Below, piece by piece: positions 7,054 to 13,963 of a DNA stretch of 15,328 nucleotides (within the stretch, counting starts at the first letter, position 1; every line of letters begins with the position of its first letter). The notes beneath the pieces are model-generated. The model did not search any database and was not told where the DNA came from. It worked only from the letters and a program-made list of their open reading frames with translations. Both the position numbers and the translations under genes were made by a program. This stretch comes from WARW01 sp964582365 (GTDB lineage: Bacteria > Patescibacteriota > Microgenomatia > UBA12405), in assembly GCA_964582365.1 (NCBI GenBank), contig CAZOQV010000017.1, positions 1 through 15,328 of the forward strand. The letters run 5' to 3'.

Positions 7054-8822
7054 ATTGGTTTTAATAAATATAAAATTAATCCAATCCAAGCAAATAAAGA
7101 AATATAATTGGAAATTGTCCTAATGGAAGTGTTTTTTAACTTAACATAAATTTGATGCTCCCCCGCCTTTAGATTTATAACCATACGACCAAGTTCTGGT
7201 TCAATTTTATAATCTATTTTTTGACCTTTATCAGTAATTTCAAAATTTGGAAAAGCCAATTGAGAAATAGTTATCTCGGCCGTTTGGTTTAAAAATAAAT
7301 TGAAATACAACCAATCAGTTCCTTTCTTTTGACCTGACATGTTAATCAAAGCTTCTGATGGTTCAATCTTGTCGATATAAGGAGTGGCTACTGATTTGGC
7401 AGCAGTACCGGCAGTTTTAGGAAGATAATCATAGATACCAGAAGTTGTTTGATTAGACCAAGCTTTGCCTGAGAATTTCTCTTGATCAGTTAATGGTCCG
7501 CTAGTAATGGGGCGAAAATAGTTTAAATTGAGAACTAATAAAAGGACAACAAGAGAAGAAAGAGTGACAGTAATCCATTTTTTATTATTTTTTTTATTAA
7601 AAAAATAGGTTTTTAAAATGAATGGTAAAATGCCAACAGAAAGAGAAAGTAAAAAGGCGGTATGATTTAAAAATCGCCAAGGGAACTGAATTTTTTGAAG
7701 AAAAGGGAAAATTTGCCAAATGATAGTTGATTTGTTGTGAACCATGAAAATACTAGATAATCCCAAAATGGAAAGAAAAATAGAAAGAATTATTTTTTGA
7801 TCTATTTTTTTCTTACGAATTAAAAGAAAAGCGGAAAAAGAGACAATTAATAGTGGAATGATCCAATGAAGATAACCAACCATGAAAGACATACCATCGT
7901 TTGGTCCCCAAACCGAAGGCCCATCACTCCAAAAATTACTAAAAAATAATTGGTTAATTGAAGCAAAATGGACAGACCAATTGTAATAACCTTCGAACAT
8001 TGACTCAACTTGAGTATATTTGGTTTCAAAAAGAACAGGTAAGGTGAAAAAAGCAGTTAAAGACAAAGCAAAGAGTCCAGAAAACAAGAATTTAAGGAAC
8101 AAACCCACCGGTCCGATGTTTCGGACCACCTCCCTTGACAGGGAGGTCTTTTTAAAGGATTTATTTGAGAAAAAAATTATTTTTCGGTCAGCTATAAGCC
8201 AGAAGAGACACCAGGCTATAAAAAATGGAGCAAAAGTTAAAACCATCGGATTATGAGATAACAACAAACCAGCAAAACCTATGGCGATACCAATGATATT
8301 TTTAAACTTTTCTTGTTTAATGAGTTGATAAGAAAAATAGAAAATTAAAGGAAAAAATACCGCCGCCCAGGCTTCATTGTAGGCACCACGAACATAGATA
8401 TTAAGAGCATGATAAGGGACATAGGTATAAAAAAGAGCCGCAATAAATCCTCCAATCGGCCCAAAAATAGCCTTGGCCAGAAGATACATAAAAACAGTAG
8501 CTAAAATAATTTGGGTGGCAGCAATCATTTTGGCCGAGGTGACAAAAGAAAGACCAAAAGTTCGGTAAACTTGACCAACAATATATGGCATGGGTGGATA
8601 AAAATTAAAAAGTGGATAGCCATATTCATAACCTAGATCTGGAGACCAACGACAAGGTATTTGACCATCTTTAATACATTTTTCCATTTGTAATTGACGA
8701 ATCATTTGCATGTCATCATGCATATTGTAGTAGCCTGGTTTAAGCAGAACAAAAAAAGCCGGAATAGTTAAGATAAAAAGAATGATGGGTAAAAAAAATT
8801 TTTTATTTATTTTAAATTTCAT
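7026..8822 (-). CDS. PTPS_related family polytopic membrane protein, putative GT-C glycosyltransferase
   Basis: A 598-residue multi-helix protein. M-H-D-D-M (34-38) follows the first helix. Then come R-W-S-P-D-L-G-Y (58-65), Y-P-L-F-N-F-Y-P-P-M-P-Y (69-80) and R-G-A-Y-N-E-A-W (145-152), the recognisable signature of the 6-pyruvoyl-tetrahydropterin-synthase-related membrane family (PTPS_related). The family name is historical: nothing here suggests pterin chemistry, and the architecture looks like GT-C, with acidic residues in the first outer loop. The C-terminal ~130 residues form a beta-rich outer domain followed by a last helix. Residues 226-238 are encoded by an inserted-looking GC-rich double palindrome (8110-8147). 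ATG 8822 overlaps the preceding gene by 11 nt. The actual substrate is unknown. Confidence 0.82.
   Translation of the reverse strand: MKFKINKKFFLPIILFILTIPAFFVLLKPGYYNMHDDMQMIRQLQMEKCIKDGQIPCRWSPDLGYEYGYPLFNFYPPMPYIVGQVYRTFGLSFVTSAKMIAATQIILATVFMYLLAKAIFGPIGGFIAALFYTYVPYHALNIYVRGAYNEAWAAVFFPLIFYFSYQLIKQEKFKNIIGIAIGFAGLLLSHNPMVLTFAPFFIAWCLFWLIADRKIIFFSNKSFKKTSLSREVVRNIGPVGLFLKFLFSGLFALSLTAFFTLPVLFETKYTQVESMFEGYYNWSVHFASINQLFFSNFWSDGPSVWGPNDGMSFMVGYLHWIIPLLIVSFSAFLLIRKKKIDQKIILSIFLSILGLSSIFMVHNKSTIIWQIFPFLQKIQFPWRFLNHTAFLLSLSVGILPFILKTYFFNKKNNKKWITVTLSSLVVLLLVLNLNYFRPITSGPLTDQEKFSGKAWSNQTTSGIYDYLPKTAGTAAKSVATPYIDKIEPSEALINMSGQKKGTDWLYFNLFLNQTAEITISQLAFPNFEITDKGQKIDYKIEPELGRMVINLKAGEHQIYVKLKNTSIRTISNYISLFAWIGLILYLLKPIWMKLIFKK
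8110..8147. repeat. GC-rich double palindrome inside the PTPS_related gene
   Basis: Two perfect inverted repeats lie side by side. GGTCCGA (8110-8116) pairs with TCGGACC (8121-8127) around a 4-base loop. ACCTCCCT (8128-8135) pairs with AGGGAGGT (8140-8147) around another 4-base loop. 23 of the 38 bases are G or C, in a gene that is otherwise very AT-rich. It is read in-frame on the minus strand as residues 226-238, in a basic loop between hydrophobic segments. It looks like a mobile palindromic element captured in a coding sequence; no second copy is visible in the window. Confidence 0.75.
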
Positions 8823-10368
8823 ATAAAAGAAGTTTGTCGCCGTCTGGCTTATTAAATGATTTAATTAATTTTAACTGATTTAGTTGATTAGAGTTAATTT
8901 TAAGGCGAGATTGGTTGATTAGAAGATAAACTTCATCGCCATAATTTTTAGCATTAACAAGGCCAGATGGAATCTCAGTAAAACCTAAACCTTTACCGAT
9001 TATGGTTAAATGAGGAATTTTATTGCCATAGATTTGAAGACCGTCAGGAAGAGTTCCAAATGATCCTTCAGTGCCGACAATTACATTGGCAACTAGAGAT
9101 CGTTGTTTTAGAAAATCAGCCGATTCTTTAATTCCCCATCCAGAAGTCCAATCAACTAAATAACCTTGTTCAGATGATGGTAATTTTTGAACAAAAGGAT
9201 TGGTTGAAATATTAAACATAAAAACAATATTTGGAATAAAAATAACTATCAATATAATTATTTTTAATGGAATGGATGATATTTTTTTTAAAAGATTAAA
9301 AATAAAAATAGAAATTAAAATTAATAAAGAGGGCAAGGTAAAAAGAATGTAGCGAGCAGTAAAAACTTTAGCAAAAACACAATTGGAAATTAAAGGTAAT
9401 ATCCACCAAGAGGCTAAGATTACGAATTTCCAATTTTCAATTCCTAATTTCCAATTCTTCTTAAAGAATAAAATTAAACCGATGATGCTAAAAATAATTA
9501 AAGGAATGGAAAGATAGTAACGGTAAATTTCAAAAGCATTAATTAAATGAGGTTTAAGTGGATCTAGCGGGTGTTTTATAATATCTGAAATTGACCAAAT
9601 ATAATCTTTGTTGCGAAGAGCAATCATTTGAAATTGAGGGCCGAGCCGAAGAACATTGTAAATTAAAAATCCAATAAAAATAGAAATTAAAGGAAGATAA
9701 ATTGTAGATATTAGATCGTAGATCGTAGATTTTTTCTTTAAAATTAGAAAAGTTAAAAAAGACAAAACAACAAAATAAATGGCTGGAGATTTGGTTAACC
9801 AAGCTAAACCTAAAGCACCACCAAGAATTAATGACAAATCGAGACGAGGAAATTTTGCCAAAAGTAAAACTAAAAGTAGACATAATGCTCCAAAAAAAGA
9901 TAAAAGAGTGTCGGCCAGAGCCATTCGATCGAAAAAAAATGTAAACGGAATCAAAATATAGAGCAAAGAGGTAAAAATTGACGGATAGAAATTATCAATA
10001 ATAGATTGTCGAAGAAAATGAAAGATATTTTTTTCCTTACTGTGATAAGACAAAATGGTGGCAGTTAATAAAAATAAAACAACCATGAGGCCAAAACCAG
10101 CAAAAACAGAGATAATACGACCACTAACAAGAGGGTCGGAGAAAAATTTAAGAGTAGCCGCATTAAGCCACATAAAAAGTGGTTGCTTGCCATCAGTTTG
10201 AGGAATAAAACGCAGAGTTTCTTCTGATTTGATTACTTGAGCCCAACGAACGTAAATGGCTTCGTCGCCAAAAACAGGAATGGATGTTAAATTTTGAAGA
10301 CGGGATAAAAAATAAAAAGCACAAACTATAAATATGATAAAAAAACGAAAAAACTTATTTTTGGTCAT
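8812..10368 (-). CDS. GT39 family glycosyltransferase, ArnT/PMT-like
   Basis: A 518-residue polytopic GT-C enzyme. F-G-D-E-A (33-37), just after the first helix, supplies the conserved acidic pair of the PMT_2/ArnT family. D-G-K-Q-P-L-F-M-W (59-67) and F-D-R-M-A-L-A-D-T (near 146-154) match family positions for lipid-donor handling. It should move a sugar from polyprenyl phosphate to a glycan, lipid or protein outside the membrane. The upstream gene 10355-11119 probably makes that donor. ATG 10368 is supported by AAGGTG three bases upstream (core AAGG at 6 nt), so a TTG 28 codons earlier is rejected. Two heptanucleotide tandem repeats are read in-frame (residues ~214-224 and 305-315). Acceptor and sugar are unknown. 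Confidence 0.87.
   Translation of the reverse strand: MTKNKFFRFFIIFIVCAFYFLSRLQNLTSIPVFGDEAIYVRWAQVIKSEETLRFIPQTDGKQPLFMWLNAATLKFFSDPLVSGRIISVFAGFGLMVVLFLLTATILSYHSKEKNIFHFLRQSIIDNFYPSIFTSLLYILIPFTFFFDRMALADTLLSFFGALCLLLVLLLAKFPRLDLSLILGGALGLAWLTKSPAIYFVVLSFLTFLILKKKSTIYDLISTIYLPLISIFIGFLIYNVLRLGPQFQMIALRNKDYIWSISDIIKHPLDPLKPHLINAFEIYRYYLSIPLIIFSIIGLILFFKKNWKLGIENWKFVILASWWILPLISNCVFAKVFTARYILFTLPSLLILISIFIFNLLKKISSIPLKIIILIVIFIPNIVFMFNISTNPFVQKLPSSEQGYLVDWTSGWGIKESADFLKQRSLVANVIVGTEGSFGTLPDGLQIYGNKIPHLTIIGKGLGFTEIPSGLVNAKNYGDEVYLLINQSRLKINSNQLNQLKLIKSFNKPDGDKLLLYEI
9425..9459. repeat. Heptanucleotide tandem repeat (AATTTCC type, five units)
   Basis: Five consecutive 7-base units: AATTTCC, AATTTTC, AATTCCT, AATTTCC, AATTCTT. 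On the coding (minus) strand three units equal seven codons, so the protein shows N-W-K twice, seven residues apart (305-315 of the ArnT/PMT-like protein). The repeat sits just after a K-K that closes a hydrophobic segment. Confidence 0.7.
9702..9729. repeat. Heptanucleotide tandem repeat (TCGTAGA type, four units)
   Basis: Four consecutive 7-base units: TTGTAGA, TATTAGA, TCGTAGA, TCGTAGA. In the coding strand this gives S-T-I-Y twice, seven residues apart (about 214-224 of the ArnT/PMT-like protein), directly after a K-K-K that ends a hydrophobic segment. The last two units are identical, so the expansion may be recent. Confidence 0.7.
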
Positions 10369-11119
10369 AAACACCTTGAATATTGTTTCTAATAACCCTA
10401 AAAATTTCTTGAAGCATTTGTTTTGATTCTTTTTTGAAACGAGTACCATCATCTCCTTTGGTGGTGCTTAAATCTTCATTTTTCCAGTTAACTTCAACTT
10501 CTTTGATTTTATAACCCCATTTTTGGGCCATAAATAAAAGTTCAACATCAAAAGCGGAAACTCTCCAACCATTTTTATTTGACTTATCTTTAAAAAATTC
10601 AAGCTTAGGAAATATTTTTTTAGCTAAATCAGTGTTCATGGCTTTAAATCCACATTGAGTGTCAATTATTTTTGGAAGTAAAACTAAACGACGGCCAATA
10701 AGAAAACCTCTGGCCATAATTTTTCTAGCTAAAGAGTTGCCTTCACGAGAGACACCCCGAGAACCAATAACAACATCGTATCCATCGTCAAAATAGGGCA
10801 AAAGTTTAGTTAATTCTTTTAGTGGGGTTGATTGATCCATATCGGTAAAAAGAACGACTGGATACTTGGCTTCTTTGATTCCACCCCAAACAGCTGATGG
10901 TTTACCTCCGTGAGGTAAATTTAAAATTCTAAATCCTTTATGTTTTGAAACAAAATCTTTAGCTAAATCAAGGCTATTATCGGTTGATTCATCGTTGCAA
11001 ATAATAACCTCCCAGTCAAATTTTTGACTTTTGAGGAAATCGGAAACTTCATTTAAAACGCCTTTTTTAAGGTTATTTTCCTCGTTGTAGCAAGGAATAA
11101 TAATAGAAATTGATTTCAT
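10355..11119 (-). CDS. GT2 polyprenyl-phosphate glycosyltransferase, ALG5/DPG-synthase-like
   Basis: A 254-residue GT-A enzyme resembling dolichyl-phosphate beta-glucosyltransferase. It would charge polyprenyl phosphate with a hexose from a nucleotide-sugar on the cytosolic side. Motifs: P-C-Y-N-E-E near the start; C-N-D-E-S-T-D-N-S; G-G-K-P-S-A-V; metal-binding T-D-M-D-Q-S-T-P (92-99); D-T-Q-C-G-F-K-A (153-160); and F-D-V-E-L-L (190-195), which fits the ALG5-like rather than the DPM1-like branch. No C-terminal helices, so it is the soluble form. ATG 11119 is preferred over a TTG at 11134. It sits 20 nt after the previous gene with TATAAT six bases before the ATG. It overlaps the following GT39 gene by 14 nt, which is probably its partner. 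Confidence 0.9.
   Translation of the reverse strand: MKSISIIIPCYNEENNLKKGVLNEVSDFLKSQKFDWEVIICNDESTDNSLDLAKDFVSKHKGFRILNLPHGGKPSAVWGGIKEAKYPVVLFTDMDQSTPLKELTKLLPYFDDGYDVVIGSRGVSREGNSLARKIMARGFLIGRRLVLLPKIIDTQCGFKAMNTDLAKKIFPKLEFFKDKSNKNGWRVSAFDVELLFMAQKWGYKIKEVEVNWKNEDLSTTKGDDGTRFKKESKQMLQEIFRVIRNNIQGVYDQK
10372..10377 (-). promoter_or_regulatory. Ribosome binding site deciding the start at 10368
   Basis: AAGGTG on the minus strand ends three bases before ATG 10368, so its AAGG core is six bases away. It supports that ATG for the ArnT/PMT-like gene over the TTG 28 codons upstream. Confidence 0.6.
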
Positions 11120-11125
11120 AGATTG

Positions 11126-11131
11126 ATTATA
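11126..11131 (-). promoter_or_regulatory. TATAAT -10-like element before the ALG5-like GT2 gene
   Basis: A perfect TATAAT on the minus strand ends six bases before ATG 11119, inside the 20-nt gap after the upstream GT39 gene. The gap and spacing suggest an internal, possibly leaderless promoter for the second GT2-GT39 module. There is no recognisable -35 at 17 nt. In DNA this AT-rich a TATAAT can arise by chance; the matching placement at 14690-14695 raises the odds. Confidence 0.35.
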
Positions 11132-11139
11132 CAAGTTTT

Positions 11140-12510
11140 TTACTGATTAAATGGGAAGGGAAAATCAATACTAATGTCACCAAAAGATTTATATCCAGTT
11201 TTAGAAGGGATAATTATTTGAATTAGCGGATCTTTAAAATCACCACTTGGTTTTACTTGATAAAAATCCAAAAGATAAGAAAAACCATTATTTTGACCAG
11301 CCGGAACAGAATAAGAAAGATTGAATTTTTTGTCACTAGTTATTTTGGAAATATGTTTAACAACATTAACTTTATTAGTTAATGAAAATGAACCAATATT
11401 ATTGTCTTTAATTTTAAAATATATTGAAGATAAATAAATTGTGACAAAAAATAGGAAAATAATTTTATAATTTATTTTTAATTTGGCGATTAATTGGGAA
11501 AAAACTAAAATAATGATGGGTAAACAAAAATTGAAATAATATTCAGATGGCCTTTTGCCATAAAAAATAAAAATGATGGGAAAAAATAGCCAGGTAAAAA
11601 ATAAAGTTTTGTTTATATGGCTCTTTTTGGAAAGAAAAAATAAAATTAAAGATAAAAGCAACCAAAATAGAATTGATAAAAATTGTGATTTTATTAAGAA
11701 TATTGAAGAGAAATAATTTGTCAAAACTGGGATAAAAGCTAAATAATTTTTAGCAACAGTACCATTTTCAAAAAAGTTTAAAAAGAGATTTAAGTTTAAA
11801 AAATCGTGTCTTAAATCAAAAATTAATAAAGGTAAAAAACTAAAAATAAAACCAGCAAATAAAAAAATAATTTTCTTTAAAAAATCTTTTTTAGAAAATT
11901 TAATTAAAAGAAAAACAAAAGCTGTAAAACTTAAAATAATTAATTGGACATGAATATGAAAGGAAAAACCTAAATAAAAGCCCAATATTAACCATGTTTT
12001 TATTTTACTGAAATTAAGAGTATTTAGAAGATAAAATAAAAAAATAAATAAAAAAGGAACCAAAAGCGGGTTCCAAGAAATAGTATCAATAGAAATGGCT
12101 AGAGGTAAAATTGACCAAATAAAAATAAAAACATAAGCAATTTTTTGGGAAAATATTTTTTTTAAAATAAAAAAGGAAGAACTTAAAAAAACAAAATTAT
12201 AGGTGGCGACAAAGAGAATCATGGCATAAGGATTAAGTTTGGTTATTAAATAAAAAGGTAAAAGAAGGTAGAAAAAATAAGGGCCGAGCATAAATCCGTT
12301 ATCGTTAACAACTCTGGGGCCGATTAAGGTCAGCTTTTTATCGACAATAATTTGTTTAATAGTAAAAGCATCTCTCTCTTGATCCCAAGCAAAGCCAATG
12401 GAATTAGATAGATTGTGTAAACGTAAAAAAAGACCGAGACTGATGATTAAGATAAAAAGTTTATTTTTCCAAAGAAAAATACCTATTTTTTTAATTTGTT
12501 TTTTTACCAT
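11140..12510 (-). CDS. GT39-like membrane glycosyltransferase, tandem paralogue B
   Basis: A 456-residue polytopic protein. W-D-Q-E-R-D (42-47) in the first outer loop carries the probable catalytic acid. Two G-P motifs follow (64-65 and 76-77), then W-N-P (146-148) and F-D-L-R-H-D (231-236). The same motifs at nearly the same spacing occur in the next gene upstream, so the two arose by duplication. It is shorter in the C-terminal outer region than its twin. The N-terminus M-V-K-K aligns with the twin's M-I-K-K, which favours ATG 12510. ATG 12546 is a genuine alternative because GGGAG lies four bases before it. Expected role: outer-face sugar transfer from a polyprenyl-phosphate donor; specificity unknown. 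Confidence 0.82.
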   Translation of the reverse strand: MVKKQIKKIGIFLWKNKLFILIISLGLFLRLHNLSNSIGFAWDQERDAFTIKQIIVDKKLTLIGPRVVNDNGFMLGPYFFYLLLPFYLITKLNPYAMILFVATYNFVFLSSSFFILKKIFSQKIAYVFIFIWSILPLAISIDTISWNPLLVPFLFIFLFYLLNTLNFSKIKTWLILGFYLGFSFHIHVQLIILSFTAFVFLLIKFSKKDFLKKIIFLFAGFIFSFLPLLIFDLRHDFLNLNLFLNFFENGTVAKNYLAFIPVLTNYFSSIFLIKSQFLSILFWLLLSLILFFLSKKSHINKTLFFTWLFFPIIFIFYGKRPSEYYFNFCLPIIILVFSQLIAKLKINYKIIFLFFVTIYLSSIYFKIKDNNIGSFSLTNKVNVVKHISKITSDKKFNLSYSVPAGQNNGFSYLLDFYQVKPSGDFKDPLIQIIIPSKTGYKSFGDISIDFPFPFNQ

Positions 12511-13963
12511 CTGGATTATGAACAAGCTTGAAAACTTGGATGCCATCAATCTCCCACTGTTGGTCTATTTTAGCCCAACCAAAGGCAGCAACATCATATT
12601 CAGGATTACCAATAGGGTTACATTCAATTTGGAAAGGAACACAAACGACAAAAAGTTGTTCGGTTAATTTGTCATTAATTTTAAAATAATGTTTATTATC
12701 GTCTAAGTAATAAGAAAAACCCCAACCCATTTTGGATAATAAAGCATAATTAAAATCTTGACCATTAGAATTAGAAGTTATTAAATCAACTATTTGTGTG
12801 GTAGTTTTTAGTTGATTGTTTGGTTGATAACGGAAAGGATTATTTAAAAAAGAAAAAACAATAATTAAAATTAAAAAAGGAATGCCTATAAACTTAAATT
12901 TATTGATTAAAAATCCAGCCATGAGAAAAATACAAGGAAAAAGAAAAGCAAAATAATGGGCATAGATATGTTGTTTGTAAAGAGCTAGAGCGATTAGGCC
13001 AGATAAAGTCCAAAAGAAAATAATCCAATAACTAGATTTTTGCTTTTTAAATTTGATTAAGGTTAAAAATATTAAAAGCGCAAAAACAACACTAATAATT
13101 ATGCCAACTGTTTTATTTCTGCCAGCAAGTAGATCGGTGTTTACCTGGTTAAAAATAAGTGGTAATTCAGGAATGGCTTTGTATGGTTTAATGTTGACCG
13201 TGGTTTCGCGCTGAGTAAAGAAAGTCATTAAGGCTTTGATGTTTTGACCATCGTGTTTGAGATCAAAAAGAATTTGAGGAGTTAGGGACAAAATAAAAAT
13301 TAAGGCAGCAAAAAGAGTGAATTTGATAAAGGGTTTTAATTCTGGAGATTTAAATTTTATAAATTTAATAAAATTATAAAACCAAAAGAGACCAGTAACG
13401 GGTAAAAGAGCCAATCCAAGATAATGACTGTTCATAACCATCACAAAAGCTAAAGAGGCATAAAGAAAGTAATGATATTTTTTAAGACGAAAAGCTTCAA
13501 AAAAGAAAAATATAAAGAGTAAGCTAAAAAATGGCATGATGTTTGGGTTCCAAATGAAATTGGAATATTTAATGACTACTGGAGAAATGGCAAAAAGAAA
13601 TGCAGAAATTAGACCAACAGATCGGCCAAACCAGCGTTTACCAATGTAATAAAGTAGAAAAACAGTAGCAATACTGAGAAGGGCAATAAAAATAGCTGGG
13701 CCGACAGGACTGTAATTGGCTAAAAATAAAGATGGGGCGATTAAATAATAAAACCAAGGGCCAAGATACATATTGCCGATGCTGGTTTGAGGGCCGATGA
13801 AAAATAAATTGCCGTGTTGAAGAAAGTCTTTGATAATAACGACATCACGACCTTGATCCCCTAGAAATTCCATATAATCGGAAATTCGGTAGAGACGGAG
13901 AAAAGAGGCTAAAATTAAGATGAGAATTAAAAGCCAATGTTTTTTAAAAGTTTTTTTAATCAC
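12491..13963 (-). CDS. GT39-like membrane glycosyltransferase, tandem paralogue A
   Basis: A 490-residue polytopic GT-C protein. After the first helix (about 9-24), G-D-Q-G-R-D (35-40) gives the acidic active-site motif. F-I-G-P (55-58) and L-G-P-W (67-70), W-N-P (138-140) and F-D-L-K-H-D (233-238) are shared with the downstream twin. The C-terminal ~100 residues look soluble and lie outside. The only sensible start is GTG 13963, which overlaps the stop of the upstream DPM-like gene by 8 nt and has no Shine-Dalgarno sequence; the next in-frame ATG would remove the first helix and loop. The upstream neighbour probably makes its polyprenyl-phosphate sugar. This is inferred from the common DPM synthase-PMT partnership. 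Confidence 0.85.
   Translation of the reverse strand: MIKKTFKKHWLLILILILASFLRLYRISDYMEFLGDQGRDVVIIKDFLQHGNLFFIGPQTSIGNMYLGPWFYYLIAPSLFLANYSPVGPAIFIALLSIATVFLLYYIGKRWFGRSVGLISAFLFAISPVVIKYSNFIWNPNIMPFFSLLFIFFFFEAFRLKKYHYFLYASLAFVMVMNSHYLGLALLPVTGLFWFYNFIKFIKFKSPELKPFIKFTLFAALIFILSLTPQILFDLKHDGQNIKALMTFFTQRETTVNIKPYKAIPELPLIFNQVNTDLLAGRNKTVGIIISVVFALLIFLTLIKFKKQKSSYWIIFFWTLSGLIALALYKQHIYAHYFAFLFPCIFLMAGFLINKFKFIGIPFLILIIVFSFLNNPFRYQPNNQLKTTTQIVDLITSNSNGQDFNYALLSKMGWGFSYYLDDNKHYFKINDKLTEQLFVVCVPFQIECNPIGNPEYDVAAFGWAKIDQQWEIDGIQVFKLVHNPDGKKTN

Noticed and set aside
8020..8256. Plus-strand open frame across the palindromic element
   Set aside because: It exists because the palindrome reads similarly on both strands. 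The minus-strand PTPS_related frame has family motifs and full coverage; this one has none.
9779..9961. Short plus-strand open frame inside the ArnT/PMT-like gene
   Set aside because: Lys/Arg-rich low-complexity translation of the antisense strand with no start signal.
12398..12667. Plus-strand open frame across the junction of the two GT39 paralogues
   Set aside because: Antisense to two overlapping real genes; no family motif or ribosome binding site.
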